From the NCBI GenBank assembly GCA_043775015.1, contig JAYVSV010000086.1, forward strand, positions 1 through 37,343: a DNA stretch of 37,343 nt, given 5' to 3'. The position numbers and the translations under genes were made by a program. The notes under the pieces are model-generated. The model made no database searches. It saw only the letters and a list, made by a program, of their open reading frames with translations, and was not told the DNA's origin. Source of the stretch: CANJXF01 sp043775015. GTDB lineage: Bacteria; Verrucomicrobiota; Verrucomicrobiia; Limisphaerales; CANJXF01. Position 1 is the first letter of the stretch. The number at the start of each line of letters is the position of its first letter. This document shows positions 24,209 through 33,262 of this stretch, piece by piece.

Positions 24209-25219
24209 TTACCGCAACTCCGTGGAAATATTCGTCAGGGCAACCCAATCACGATTCACCGGATTGTCCCGCGGGATGGGGAGACTCGTCCAGTTCTTCG
24301 TGCGCTCATCGAGCAATCGAAAAATTTCGGAATGGCCATCGGCAAAATTGAGAGCAAAACTGTTACCGTGCCGCCGGGCAGGAGCATCCACCAGCCCCCT
24401 GGAGTCGCCGCCCATGTTTACGAGAAACATCCCGTCGTTGATGCTCTTCTCATCCTCGTCTAACAGAATCCACAGCTTCGAAGGATTCTTCATTTCAGAG
24501 TCTTTTTTGAACAACCTGAAAGCGAGTGACAGATTGCCAAACTCATTTCCGTTCATCCACCCATTCATGGAAAAACTTCGCGCGGCGGGCGCATTGAAGA
24601 TCACGGTTTTGTCTGCCGGACATTTATATACGCCCGTGGTCTTGACGTAAGGGTAAAGAACGCCATTTTTAACTGCCTGTTCATTGGAACGGTCATACGG
24701 AAACGCCCCGTAATATCCGTTGACTGTGGCAAACGAATTAACATACCCCGGACACCAGCAATCGACGTTGGCGTTGTTTGCGGAAATAATCGGATTTGCC
24801 GAAACAATTTTGCCATTATTATCCCCATTATACATGATCCAACCGTACGCGAGTTGCTTTAAGCCGGAACGATGCAGTCGGATTTGGGAGCGCACGCGTC
24901 TCGTCCCGCCATCGCGGGATGGACGGCGTCGCGCCGTCAACTGTATCACACCCTTCAAGCTCACCGTTCGGTGAATCAGTTTGTGGGACGAGTTTTGCGG
25001 CGCGACGCCGCAAATCACACGCCGGAGGCGTGTACTCCCCATTTCCCACTACATGGATTCGGTTAAGTTGTTCAGACACCCGATCCTTTGGGCCTTTACT
25101 TTGGCCTTCGCAAGAGCGGGCAAGAGAAGCCCTGCCAGAATGGCGATAATCGCAATTACGACCAAAAGTTCAATCAGCGTAAAGGCGCGTACGGAAGTTG
25201 GCGGTTTTTTCCTAGGCAT
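24209..25219 (-). pseudogene. pseudopilin-like gene split by a 200-bp insertion
   Basis: The N-terminal part (25219 down to 25064) has the prepilin leader and helix AFTLIELLVVIAIIAILAG and ends at GCLNNL. The C-terminal part resumes at 24863 with KQLAYGWIMYNGDNNGK and runs through YKCPADK, LWILLDEDE and the H-x-DG tail (HGNSFALNFADGH) to 24209. Joined, CLNNLKQLAYGW restores the family consensus. The insertion plus its duplication is 204 bases, so the frame is kept, but the element brings one TAG (25049-25051). An ATG lies 6 bases after that stop (25042), so the C-terminal piece could be reinitiated without its leader. A start at 25252 is also possible. Confidence 0.8.
24864..25063. mobile_element. 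200-bp structured MITE-like insertion
   Basis: The element is flanked by TAAG on both sides (24860-24863 and 25064-25067), a 4-bp target duplication. Its ends are imperfect inverted repeats (CCGGAACGATG against the reverse of the right end, ACCGAATCCATG). Inside are five pairings: CCCGC/GCGGG (24905-24918), GACGGCG/CGCCGTC (24922-24938), TTTGCGGCG/CGCCGCAAA (24994-25014), ACACGCC/GGCGTGT (about 25017-25033), and a long-range CTCGTCCC (24900-24907) with GGGACGAG (24985-24992). It encodes no transposase, so it would be moved in trans. Confidence 0.75.
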
Positions 25220-25441
25220 AGGATGACTGCAATAAAATATCTTCGCTTGCATTTCCTAGCAAGCTCAGTTCATGGCGGGGTTTCCACGAAATAAATTTTC
25301 ATTGTCAGGTTAAGTTGCAAAAACGTGCCGGGATCGAACCTCGGCCAAAATATCTTGCGTGCAAACTGAATGCCTTTTAATTTTTCAGGCAACGAATGAG
25401 TTGGCGTGGGGATCGGTTCCGTTGGCACATTTGTGTTATTC

Positions 25442-25516
25442 GCGCGGTTAGCTCAGTGGTAGAGCATTACCTTCACACGGTAGGGGTCGCAGGTTCGAAA
25501 CCTGCACCGCGCACCA
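25442..25516 (+). tRNA. tRNA-Val (anticodon CAC), CCA encoded
   Basis: Acceptor arms GCGCGGT (25442-25448) and ACCGCGC (25506-25512) pair fully, with A73 and an encoded CCA (25514-25516). The anticodon stem TTACC/GGTAG encloses TTCACAC, giving CAC, which reads GTG codons. The T arm GCAGG-TTCGAAA-CCTGC is standard. A short T-run follows at once. Confidence 0.96.
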
Positions 25517-25640
25517 TCTTTTTGTTTGCAGTGCCTTCACCACTTTGGCATGCGGCCTTTCAGACCTTCACATTTATTCGAGCAACTATACAATTGCTAA
25601 AGCCTTATTTCGCCGCAGATCTTTTGGGCAAGCTGCGAAC

Positions 25641-26420
25641 TTACTTGAGGTGCCAGTAAACGGTGTAACGCCAATGGTCTTCCGGTTTGAATTCCTGTGA
25701 ACCGCTCTCGGTCACGGTGAATTTTCCGCTGCTGGTATTGTCAATGTCATCCGTGCAAACGTCCGTTTCGATGTCGTCCAACTGGCATTTGAAGGTGCAG
25801 GTCTGCCCAGGGCGGACGTTGGCAATTTTGAGACCCATCGGAATGGTGACGCCGTCTTTGTCGTAGCTTTGATTGGGAACATTAAACCGCTGCATGGCTC
25901 CATCGGTTTTCGCTTCGAAACAGACGAACCACGTCGCGACCTGCGGCGTTTGATGCATCACAATTTTATCCAGGTACAATGTCAGTGGCTCGCTCGCTGC
26001 GCCTGCCGTTTTTTTGTAAACGTCCAAGCTCGGCTTTTGGGTGCGCTCGGCGTCCAGTTCCGATGCCAGCGCCAACGTGTCTTCTCCAAGTTGATAAATC
26101 GAAGTGCGCTCTTCATCGAATTGTTGGGTTTCCGAAGAAGATCTTCCGACCTTCATATTTGTAAACTTGACGGTGTTAAACGGTCCCAGTTTTTCTGCTT
26201 TGATGTCGCCTTCTACATACATAACGACTTTATCGCCGTCGCGCAGAATGGTGAGCGTGAATTTATTTTGTTTAATTTCCAGCATGCGAGTTAGCGACTG
26301 ACCCTGATCATTTGCTTTCTCGAGCGTCCATTTTCCAGCGAGCGCGTCCGTGTCGTCCGCAAACGCGGTTGTAGTTGAGATGGCCGCAAGTGCCAGAATG
26401 GTTGTGAAGAGCCGTTTCAT
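25641..26420 (-). CDS. exported TIGR03067-like protein
   Basis: About 259 residues with a signal peptide (residues 1-21, MKRLFTTILALAAISTTTAFA). The mature start DTDALAGKWTLEKANDQGQSL followed by beta strands (LEIKQNKFTLTI) recalls the lipocalin-like TIGR03067 domain common in planctomycetes and Verrucomicrobia. The C-terminal half has four cysteines (WFVCFEA, CTFKC, DVCTDD) that may form disulfides in the periplasm. Function unknown. Start at 26420 is preceded by AAAGAAA; ATG 26435 is a second option. It stands between tRNA-Val and engB. Confidence 0.65.
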   Translation of the reverse strand: MKRLFTTILALAAISTTTAFADDTDALAGKWTLEKANDQGQSLTRMLEIKQNKFTLTILRDGDKVVMYVEGDIKAEKLGPFNTVKFTNMKVGRSSSETQQFDEERTSIYQLGEDTLALASELDAERTQKPSLDVYKKTAGAASEPLTLYLDKIVMHQTPQVATWFVCFEAKTDGAMQRFNVPNQSYDKDGVTIPMGLKIANVRPGQTCTFKCQLDDIETDVCTDDIDNTSSGKFTVTESGSQEFKPEDHWRYTVYWHLK

Positions 26421-26571
26421 AATATTTCTTTGCATTGGAAGTGAGTTGTTGGAGAGGAAACTTTGCTTTCCGGACCGCTTTTGCAAGGGGAAAATTACGG
26501 AATGTCGTGCGCTCCGCGTTGTTAGCAAAAGCTCTTTGAGCGCGGACAAATAAGAAACGCACCAGACAAAC

Positions 26572-27198
26572 TCAAGCGGGTCGCGCAAAACCTTCCGACT
26601 GCAAAACACCGTCGATGACCTCCAGCAGTTGCGGCAATCCTTGTTTGGTGACGGATGAACAGGTGAAAATATCCGGCAATTCCTCAGACCATTCCGCGAT
26701 GCTTGCCTTGAACAACTCGATATTTTTCTGCACCTGCGCCGGTTTCAGTTTGTCCGATTTCGTGAACACCAGCACGATCGAAACCGATTTACGTCCGAGC
26801 CAATGGACGAATTCCAAATCGATTTTCTGAGGAGGATGCCGGGAATCAATCAGGACAAAGACTCCAAAAAGATTTTCGCGATTGACTAGATAGTCGTTCA
26901 CCGCCGCATTGAATTTTTCCTTGTTCTCCCTCGCAACGTGAGCGAACCCGTATCCGGGAAGATCAACCATGCGCCACGAATTATTGATCGTGAAAATATT
27001 GATCATCTTGGTGAACCCCGGAGTTTTGGAAACTCGAGCTAAATCCTTGCGCCCGGCCAACGCGTTCAGCAGGGATGACTTGCCGACGTTCGAGCGTCCG
27101 ATGAACGCGAACTCAGGCAGATTTTCTTCCGGACAAGATTTCAAATCGGGTGCGCTACAATTGAAGGCGGCAGACGTAATTTTCATGATCCAAGACAT
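26572..27198 (-). CDS. engB: ribosome biogenesis GTPase EngB/YsxC
   Basis: A 208-residue GTPase that aids late assembly of the large ribosomal subunit. G1 GRSNVGKS (34-41), the TPGFT switch I region, G3 DLPGYGF (79-85), G4 TKSD and G5 CSS are present, the pattern of the YihA/YsxC family. The start at 27198 has GAGGA about eleven bases upstream; an internal ATG at 27186 fits the conserved N terminus equally well. Length is normal. Confidence 0.95.
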   Translation of the reverse strand: MSWIMKITSAAFNCSAPDLKSCPEENLPEFAFIGRSNVGKSSLLNALAGRKDLARVSKTPGFTKMINIFTINNSWRMVDLPGYGFAHVARENKEKFNAAVNDYLVNRENLFGVFVLIDSRHPPQKIDLEFVHWLGRKSVSIVLVFTKSDKLKPAQVQKNIELFKASIAEWSEELPDIFTCSSVTKQGLPQLLEVIDGVLQSEGFARPA

Positions 27199-27420
27199 AA
27201 TGCACTGAATCCTCGCGCTTCCACATTTATATCTTTGGAAACTTTACTGCTAACCTGGCTCGCGATAGGTTGCCAACCGCCAAAGGAAGAAAATTGGAAA
27301 AATTTTCTACTTTGAGCCGTGACTACCCCGAACAGGTGGCCGTTCTAAAAGCAGAGAATAAAATCAGTTTGAAGAAAATTTATTCTCCGTTCGTCGAAAC
27401 CGAAATTAATCCTGCTTACG

Positions 27421-28086
27421 ATGCGCTCGAAACAAAACCTCGCCTTTACGCTGATTGAGTTACTGGTGGTTATTGCCATCATTGCCATTCTCGCAGGACT
27501 GTTGCTGCCCGCGCTTTCCAAAGCCAAACAAAAGGCGCTGACGACGCAATGTCTCTCCAACCTTCGCCAAGCCGGTGCTTCGATGCACATGTATCTGCCC
27601 GATTTCGGGGAGAAATATTTCTGGACGTCAACGAACGTGGCCTTGGATGGGATGGATTGGTTTGTCTGGGCCGGACGGGAGTCGAATAACTTGGATACCG
27701 CGCAAGGCAACTTGTTCAATCGCATCGACCGTCCATTGAACGACTATGGCTTGAACGAGAAGGTGGCCACCTGTCCGCTCGATCAAGGCCGGTCAGACAC
27801 GATCCCCAAGCGGCTTTATGATTGGGTGGGTAATTCTTATTTCTTCAACTTCGGTGGGTACGCCAGCGCGTTCACGACCGGACTTGGAGGCAAAACCAGC
27901 GGCAGTGTGAGGAATCCATCCAAAACAGTTTTGTTCGGGGACGGATGTTTCGCGGCAGATCCTTCTTCCTTCGCCAATAACACACTTGGCTGGCATCGGC
28001 CAAAAACCGCTGCCGGAAATTTTGCCTTCACTGATGGTCACGGAGAATTCCACGCCGGAATGAGTGTGACGAATTTAGTTTGGTGA
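27421..28086 (+). CDS. type II pseudopilin-like protein, intact
   Basis: A 221-residue protein with the prepilin leader AFTLIELLVVIAIIAILAG near its start, a hydrophobic N-terminal helix, and CLSNLRQAGASMHMYLPDFG after it. The C-terminal part carries KTVLFGDG and the H...FAFTDGHGEFH motif that marks the secreted H-X-DG pseudopilin-like family of PVC bacteria. Of the three members in the window it alone is unbroken. These proteins are thought to be processed by a prepilin peptidase and assembled or secreted by type II machinery; no such machinery is encoded here. It is a lone gene between engB and ggt. Confidence 0.85.
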   Translation: MRSKQNLAFTLIELLVVIAIIAILAGLLLPALSKAKQKALTTQCLSNLRQAGASMHMYLPDFGEKYFWTSTNVALDGMDWFVWAGRESNNLDTAQGNLFNRIDRPLNDYGLNEKVATCPLDQGRSDTIPKRLYDWVGNSYFFNFGGYASAFTTGLGGKTSGSVRNPSKTVLFGDGCFAADPSSFANNTLGWHRPKTAAGNFAFTDGHGEFHAGMSVTNLVW

Positions 28087-28178
28087 GTTGGCTGTTCCGC
28101 GCCTGTTCCCCTGCCCAACCAAGTGTCCCGCGATTCCTCTTGCCACAAAGTTGATGCCGATGAGATTTTCACGCTGAC

Positions 28179-29918
28179 ATGAAATTTGCCGTTTTGAAAA
28201 TTCGATTTCTTTTTCAGCCCAAGACAGGCGCCCAGTCGCGAGTCGCGGCATTGTTACTGGTTTGCTTTTCTTTTTTCATATTGCCGGAATCTCTCCGCGC
28301 TGACCTTGCGACAGGCGAACATGGCGCAGTAGCGAGTGTGAATGAGATTGCTACGCGCGCCGGAATCAATGCGCTCAAACAAGGCGGCAATGCTGTGGAT
28401 GCCGCGGTCGCAACGGCTCTGACGCTTGGTGTGGTGGATGGGTTTAATTCCGGGATTGGCGGCGGCTGTTTCATGCTGATCCGTTTGAAGAATGGTAAAT
28501 TTTTGGCCATTGACGGTCGCGAAATGGCTCCCGCTGCGGCCACGCGCAATATGTTTCTTCGCGAGGGAAAAGCGGACGCCGACCTGAGTCAATTGGGCGC
28601 GCTGGCCAGTGGAGTTCCTGGTTCGCTGGCTGCGTATGAGGCGGCGATTCGTCGTTGCGGCAAACTTCCTTTTCGCGACCATCTTTTGAGCGCCGCCAAA
28701 ATCGCGGACGAGGGTTTTCCGGTGACAGCTCATTACGCCAACGTGTTGAAACATGTGGCGGATGACCTGTCGAAATTTGAAAGTTCGAAGGCGGTTTTTC
28801 TTCACGACGGAAAACCATTTGAGCCGGGCGAAATCCTTCAACAGACCGACCTCGCCAACACTTATCGCGAGGTGGCCAAAAACGGCATCGGCTGGTTTTA
28901 CGGTGGAGCATTCGCTGACGCGACGGAGAAATGGATGAAGCAAAATGGCGGCATTATGCGGGCGGACGACTTGAAAAATTATCGCATCGAATTTCGTGAG
29001 CCGATCTTCACCGAATATCGCGGACATACGATCGTCAGCTTCCCACCTCCCAGTTCCGGCGGAGTTCACGTTGCGGAAATTCTCAACGTCCTCAACCAAT
29101 TCGACCTCAAGAAAATGGCGTCCAATTCGCCCGAGATGATTCATCTGGTGGCTGAAGCAATGAGCCTGGCGTTTGCCGACCGCGCCTTTTGGCTCGGCGA
29201 TCCGGCCTTTGCCAAAGTGCCTCGTGGATTGGTCAGCGAAAAATATGCGAAAACACTCGCGAGTAAAATCGATTTGCACCATGCCACGGTCGTTCCTCAA
29301 CATGGCACACCGGAAAAATCGAACGACGACGTGTTCGGCAAACACACCACGCATTTCTCAGCGGCAGATGCGGAAGGTAATTGGGTTGCGTGTACAGCTA
29401 CGGTGAACACCAGTTTCGGATCGAAGGTGGTTATCCCCGGAACGGGCGTCGTTCTAAACAATCAAATGGATGATTTTTCCGCGCAACCCGGTGTGCCGAA
29501 TTTCTTTGGCCTAGTGGGCGCGGAAGCCAACGCCGTTGCGCCCGGCAAACGCCCGCTCTCCAGCATGAGTCCCACGCTCGTTTTGAAAAATGGAAAACCC
29601 ATTCTTTCCGTCGGCGCGGCGGGCGGACCGACCATCATCAGCCAAACGGTACTTGCGATTATCAACGTCCTTGACTACGGCATGAACATCGACCAAGCAA
29701 TTGCCACGCCCCGTTTTCACCATCAATGGAGCCCGAACGAGTTGAAAGTGGAGAACGCGCTTGGTCAAAAAACCTCTCGTGAATTAGAAACGCTTGGGCA
29801 CGTTTTGAAACCGGTGGATTCACTCGGGGTCACGCAAGCCGTCGGCAAGAATCCGAACGGAAAAGGGTTGGTTGGCACGGCCGATACGAGAGCTTCCGGC
29901 CGCGCCGAGGCGTGGTAA
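28179..29918 (+). CDS. ggt: gamma-glutamyltransferase
   Basis: A 579-residue periplasmic Ntn-hydrolase with a signal peptide (about residues 22-41). It cleaves gamma-glutamyl bonds, chiefly of glutathione. GVVDGFNSGIGGGCFML and IDGREMAPAAA are typical of the large subunit. HTTHFSAAD contains the first Thr (T390) at which the precursor would cut itself and which serves as nucleophile. The small subunit shows NTSFGS, NNQMDDFSAQPG and PLSSMSPT, the substrate-binding segments. All key residues are present, so it should be active. Confidence 0.94.
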   Translation: MKFAVLKIRFLFQPKTGAQSRVAALLLVCFSFFILPESLRADLATGEHGAVASVNEIATRAGINALKQGGNAVDAAVATALTLGVVDGFNSGIGGGCFMLIRLKNGKFLAIDGREMAPAAATRNMFLREGKADADLSQLGALASGVPGSLAAYEAAIRRCGKLPFRDHLLSAAKIADEGFPVTAHYANVLKHVADDLSKFESSKAVFLHDGKPFEPGEILQQTDLANTYREVAKNGIGWFYGGAFADATEKWMKQNGGIMRADDLKNYRIEFREPIFTEYRGHTIVSFPPPSSGGVHVAEILNVLNQFDLKKMASNSPEMIHLVAEAMSLAFADRAFWLGDPAFAKVPRGLVSEKYAKTLASKIDLHHATVVPQHGTPEKSNDDVFGKHTTHFSAADAEGNWVACTATVNTSFGSKVVIPGTGVVLNNQMDDFSAQPGVPNFFGLVGAEANAVAPGKRPLSSMSPTLVLKNGKPILSVGAAGGPTIISQTVLAIINVLDYGMNIDQAIATPRFHHQWSPNELKVENALGQKTSRELETLGHVLKPVDSLGVTQAVGKNPNGKGLVGTADTRASGRAEAW

Positions 29919-29974
29919 AAATCAGAGTTTTCCCGACACGTTTTTTGTTTGCCTGTTTCCTGTTTCGGCCTAGT

Positions 29975-29999
29975 GTTTTCCCATTCCAAAATGGAAAAC
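29975..29999. other. hairpin upstream of RRM gene
   Basis: GTTTTCC (29975-29981) pairs with GGAAAAC (29993-29999), and CCATT/AATGG can pair inside instead. It lies in the 146-base space between ggt and the RRM gene and could be part of the long 5' leader that such cold-induced RNA-binding protein genes often have, or a weak ggt terminator. No T-run follows. Confidence 0.35.
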
Positions 30000-30064
30000 G
30001 AGCTGGTTGCCTGCTGTTTGTAACCACTCTTCAAGTCAAACAAATAAAAGTCAAAGAAAGCAAT

Positions 30065-30388
30065 ATGTCAGCTAAACTATTCGTCGGAAACCTCACGTTC
30101 ACAGCCACAGAAAACGACCTTCAGGATCACTTCTCACAAGCGGGATCTGTCCTGTCCGTCAACATCATGCAAGATCGCACGACCGGACGGTCACGCGGTT
30201 TTGCCTTCATCGAAATGGCTTCAAAAGATGACGCTGACAAAGCAGTCTCAATGTTCCATGAAAAAGATTTTCAAGGTCGTCCGCTGACCGTCAACGAAGC
30301 TCGCCCACGTGAAGATCGTCCTCCAGGCGGCGGTGGCGGTGGTGGAGAGCGTCGGGGTGGTGGCGGTGGATATCGCGATCGCCGTTAA
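30065..30388 (+). CDS. RRM-type RNA-binding protein with Gly/Arg tail
   Basis: A 107-residue protein with one RNA recognition motif. RNP2 is LFVGNL (residues 5-10) and RNP1 is RGFAFIEM (about 44-51), with the aromatic positions that stack on RNA. The last ~25 residues are a run of glycines broken by ERR and YRDRR, the auxiliary tail found in the cyanobacterial Rbp family, which is often cold-induced. PVC bacteria carry similar genes. The start at 30065 fits the domain and has AAAGAAAG just upstream; the open frame before it does not read as protein. Confidence 0.92.
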   Translation: MSAKLFVGNLTFTATENDLQDHFSQAGSVLSVNIMQDRTTGRSRGFAFIEMASKDDADKAVSMFHEKDFQGRPLTVNEARPREDRPPGGGGGGGERRGGGGGYRDRR

Positions 30389-30413
30389 TCTGCCCAAAAA
30401 TAGTTTCGAAAAC

Positions 30414-30436
30414 CGCTGAACAATTAGCGTTTTTTT
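30414..30436 (+). terminator. weak intrinsic terminator after RRM gene
   Basis: CGCT (30414-30417) and AGCG (30426-30429) can form a 4-bp stem followed directly by seven T residues (30430-30436). The stem is short, so efficiency is doubtful, but the place, 25 bases after the stop, is right. Confidence 0.4.
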
Positions 30437-30541
30437 GTTCGCCATACAAGGCCGAAGGATCGCGCATTTCCAACAAAATTTTTCCGTTCGGCGCTCCGGT
30501 GGGGTTGCGGTTTCGCCGCAGTGGGCCTTGGTGGTGAATTT

Positions 30542-31951
30542 TTATTCTACGAACTTGCCGGGATTCAAAATGTCGTTTGGATCCAGCACTCTTTTAATGG
30601 TTCGATGCAACTCGCGCACTTCCGCCGAAACCGCCAGTGGCCACCAACGTTTCTTCGCCAAACCAATTCCGTGCTCGCCAGTGATCACTCCATTCCAGGC
30701 GATAATCTGCGCGAAAAGTTCGTCGAGAACTTTTTCGCTGCGAGCGACAATATTGGGAAGTTTATCGTCGTACATCACGTTGCAATGGATGTTGCCATCG
30801 CCAGCGTGACCGAAGCAGGCGAGGGCGATGCCATGTTTTTTTTGCAAGGCGGCGGTGAACCGAAATAGATCCTCCAACCGCCCGCGGGGAACCACGATGT
30901 CCTCATTGAGTTTGGTCAAGCCCGTGTCGCGTAGTGAAAACGAAAATTCGCGGCGCAGTTGCCAGATCAATTCCGTCTCCTTGGAACCGAGCGCTCGCTG
31001 CACAAAAACATGTTTCTGTTCGCGCACGATTTCTTCCAAATCTCGAAGCTCGCCGCGAACTGATTTTTCCCGTCCGTCCAACTCCACGATGATCAACGCG
31101 TGACATCCTTCCAGGCGTTTGCTGCCGGTGCGTTTGCGTGCCGCAGCGAGCGTGAAGGCGTCCGCAACTTCCAGAGCACACGGAAGGAAACCGCCCCGGA
31201 AAATTGCGCTGATTGTTTTCGCCGCCGACTTCATTGAATTAAAACCAACCGCGAGGCAGGCGCGATAGGGCGGCAGCGGCAACAGCTTCAAAGTCGCTTC
31301 CGTGACAATTCCCAGCATTCCTTCCGAGCCGACAAACAGGCGCGCGAGTTCAAAACCGGTTTTGTTTTTATGCGTGCGGCTGCCAAGACGAACCACGGTT
31401 CCATCGGCTAAAACCGCCTCTACCCCGAGAACATAATCGCGCGTCACTCCGTATTTTAAACAGCGCGGACCGCCGGCATTCGTCGCGATATTTCCGCCGA
31501 GACTGCAATCCGCAAGGCTCGCCGGGTCCGGTGGATAGTAGAGATGTTTTCGTTCCGCCGCATCTTGCAACGTTTTGGTGATCACCCCCGGTTCCACGAC
31601 CGCGACGAAATCGCCGGAATGAATTTCCTTGATGCGATTCATGCGCGCGAGCGACAGCGCAATTCCGCCGCGCACTGGAACACAACCGCCTACATAACCG
31701 AACCCCGCACCGCGCGCCGTCACCGGAATGCGATGCTGGTTGGCGAACTTTAAAATGGCCGAAACCGATTCGGTGCTGCGCGGAAACGCGACTGCTTCCG
31801 GCAAATGTGTGGCAAACCATTTGTCGCCGGAATTTTGCCAGCAAATTTCGGGTGAGAATGAAATTTCGCCGGACGGCAAAAGTTTTTCCAATCGGCTGAG
31901 ACTACTTTGTTGAGTTCCTTTCAAGTGACGAAGGAATGGCTTTGATCCCAA
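30542..31951 (-). CDS. FAD-linked oxidase, GlcD / D-lactate dehydrogenase type
   Basis: A 469-residue flavoprotein of the VAO/PCMH family. The FAD-binding PP-loop region reads VTARGAGFGYVGGCVPVRGG, followed by VEPGV, PPDPASLADCSLGGNIATNAGG and GSEGMLGIVTEATLKL. The C-terminal domain ends with FGHAGDGNIHCN and GEHGIGLAKK, where the His residues hold substrate and metal. Such enzymes oxidise glycolate, D-lactate or related 2-hydroxy acids, passing electrons to quinone or a partner iron-sulfur protein; no GlcE/GlcF subunits are next to it. Complete, with start at 31951. Confidence 0.92.
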   Translation of the reverse strand: MGSKPFLRHLKGTQQSSLSRLEKLLPSGEISFSPEICWQNSGDKWFATHLPEAVAFPRSTESVSAILKFANQHRIPVTARGAGFGYVGGCVPVRGGIALSLARMNRIKEIHSGDFVAVVEPGVITKTLQDAAERKHLYYPPDPASLADCSLGGNIATNAGGPRCLKYGVTRDYVLGVEAVLADGTVVRLGSRTHKNKTGFELARLFVGSEGMLGIVTEATLKLLPLPPYRACLAVGFNSMKSAAKTISAIFRGGFLPCALEVADAFTLAAARKRTGSKRLEGCHALIIVELDGREKSVRGELRDLEEIVREQKHVFVQRALGSKETELIWQLRREFSFSLRDTGLTKLNEDIVVPRGRLEDLFRFTAALQKKHGIALACFGHAGDGNIHCNVMYDDKLPNIVARSEKVLDELFAQIIAWNGVITGEHGIGLAKKRWWPLAVSAEVRELHRTIKRVLDPNDILNPGKFVE

Positions 31952-31967
31952 ATCATCCGCTGGGATT

Positions 31968-32222
31968 CTACGAATCGGATTGAGCGGCCTCGTCGCTGGG
32001 AGTCGTCGTGGCGTTCACGGTGGAGTCAATCAAGGCGCGTGCATCGACGGCTTGGGTTTCCGGAACTTGGACGCGAATGCCGCCAGCAGTGTTCGGTGAT
32101 CCGAGCGTAAGCGTGGAATATTCGTTGAGAATGGTTGGCTCGAATCCGGCCGCTTCCAACTGTGCTGCGATGAGGTTGGCTTCGGCGGAATTAAACGTTT
32201 TGAAGACAGTGGCAAAGTCCAT
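31968..32222 (-). CDS. DUF2007 family protein
   Basis: An 84-residue protein matching DUF2007: FKTFNSAEANLIAAQLEAAGF, then a short beta strand and RVQVPETQAVDARALID. DUF2007 is described as a putative signal-transducing, PII-like small fold. The tail is rich in Thr, Ser and acidic residues. It sits 29 bases downstream of the YacL-like gene and 16 bases upstream of the FAD oxidase, all in one direction. Confidence 0.8.
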   Translation of the reverse strand: MDFATVFKTFNSAEANLIAAQLEAAGFEPTILNEYSTLTLGSPNTAGGIRVQVPETQAVDARALIDSTVNATTTPSDEAAQSDS

Positions 32223-32251
32223 ACCTCATCATCCTGCGCCCGCAAACAAAA

Positions 32252-33259
32252 TCAAGTAACCAAAGGACTTTTTATATCTGCGAAGACAATTACTCCCGCG
32301 CCGGTTTGCAGCAAACTTTGCACCTGCACCTGCACTTGTTGACCGATCATGGCTTGTCCCTGGTTGACCACGACCATGGTGCCGTCGTTGAGATATCCGA
32401 CGCCCTGCCCCTTGTCTTTTCCTTCGCGCACGATGCGCAAATTAAACGATTCGCCGGGCAAAATCACCGGCTTCAAGGCATTGGCCAATTCATTCAAGTT
32501 CACATAAACCACCGATTGCAGCTCCGCCACTTTACCAAGATTGAAATCGTTCGTGAACAGTTTCGCATTCAGCGCGCGTGCCAGTTTCACCAGCTTGGCA
32601 TCGACTTCTTTTTCTTCGGGAAAATCGCCCTCATGAATCTTGACTTCGTTGCGCTTGTTTTGCTGAATGCGCGAAAGAACTTCCAACCCACGCCGCCCTC
32701 GTGAACGGCGGATCGGGTCATTGGAGTCGGCCACATATTGCAATTCGCGCAGGACAAAGCGCGGCACGATGACGAGTCCCTCGACAAAATTTGCCTCGAT
32801 CAAATCCGCGATGCGACCGTCGATGATGACGCTGGTGTCGAGCAGAATGAGATTGTCCGGCTTGTTTTGCGACGCGAAGCGAACGTAGGGAATGATGAGA
32901 GAAAAATCTTCCTTGTTGCTGCGCATCGCCAGAACCATTCCGATGTAACCGAAGGCCAAGAAAAGGCTGAGTCGAATGATCCAGCGTGTTTTCTCGGGCG
33001 CAAAGGAAAACAATTCCGAATGATCAATGAGCCAGGCGATTAGGAAACCAAGGGCGAGACCGAACGTGGCTGCGGAAAAGGCCCGGAGCGAAAAGCCTTT
33101 CAACATTTCATCAACGGCAATCAGCAACCATCCGAGGCCAAAACCAATTGCGAGTCCGTAGAACTGTCCCTGAATCAGTTCGGGTTGCACGAAACTAACT
33201 GCGTAGCCGGCCGTCGTGCACAGCAGCAAAAATAAAGTTCGTATGACCCACAGCGACAT
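32252..33259 (-). CDS. YacL-type PIN and TRAM domain membrane protein
   Basis: A 335-residue protein. Four membrane segments occupy residues 1-~112. A PIN-type nuclease domain follows with LLDTSVIIDGRI (Asp141 and Asp148), a Glu in LRELQYVADS, and a final acidic cluster TNDFNLGKVAE. The C terminus (about 275-335, GVGYLNDGTMVVVNQG) is a TRAM RNA-binding domain. Bacillus YacL has the same order. The likely role is membrane-bound RNA cleavage; its targets are unknown. Its start lies three bases after the mlaD stop, so the genes are cotranscribed. Confidence 0.9.
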   Translation of the reverse strand: MSLWVIRTLFLLLCTTAGYAVSFVQPELIQGQFYGLAIGFGLGWLLIAVDEMLKGFSLRAFSAATFGLALGFLIAWLIDHSELFSFAPEKTRWIIRLSLFLAFGYIGMVLAMRSNKEDFSLIIPYVRFASQNKPDNLILLDTSVIIDGRIADLIEANFVEGLVIVPRFVLRELQYVADSNDPIRRSRGRRGLEVLSRIQQNKRNEVKIHEGDFPEEKEVDAKLVKLARALNAKLFTNDFNLGKVAELQSVVYVNLNELANALKPVILPGESFNLRIVREGKDKGQGVGYLNDGTMVVVNQGQAMIGQQVQVQVQSLLQTGAGVIVFADIKSPLVT

Positions 33260-33262
33260 AAA

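Noticed and set aside
27270..27458. 62-codon ORF before the intact pseudopilin
   Set aside because: It overlaps the pseudopilin start, lacks a ribosome binding site and has no recognisable pattern.
28254..29354. 366-codon open frame on the minus strand
   Set aside because: It lies fully inside ggt on the other strand; ggt has all its active-site motifs.
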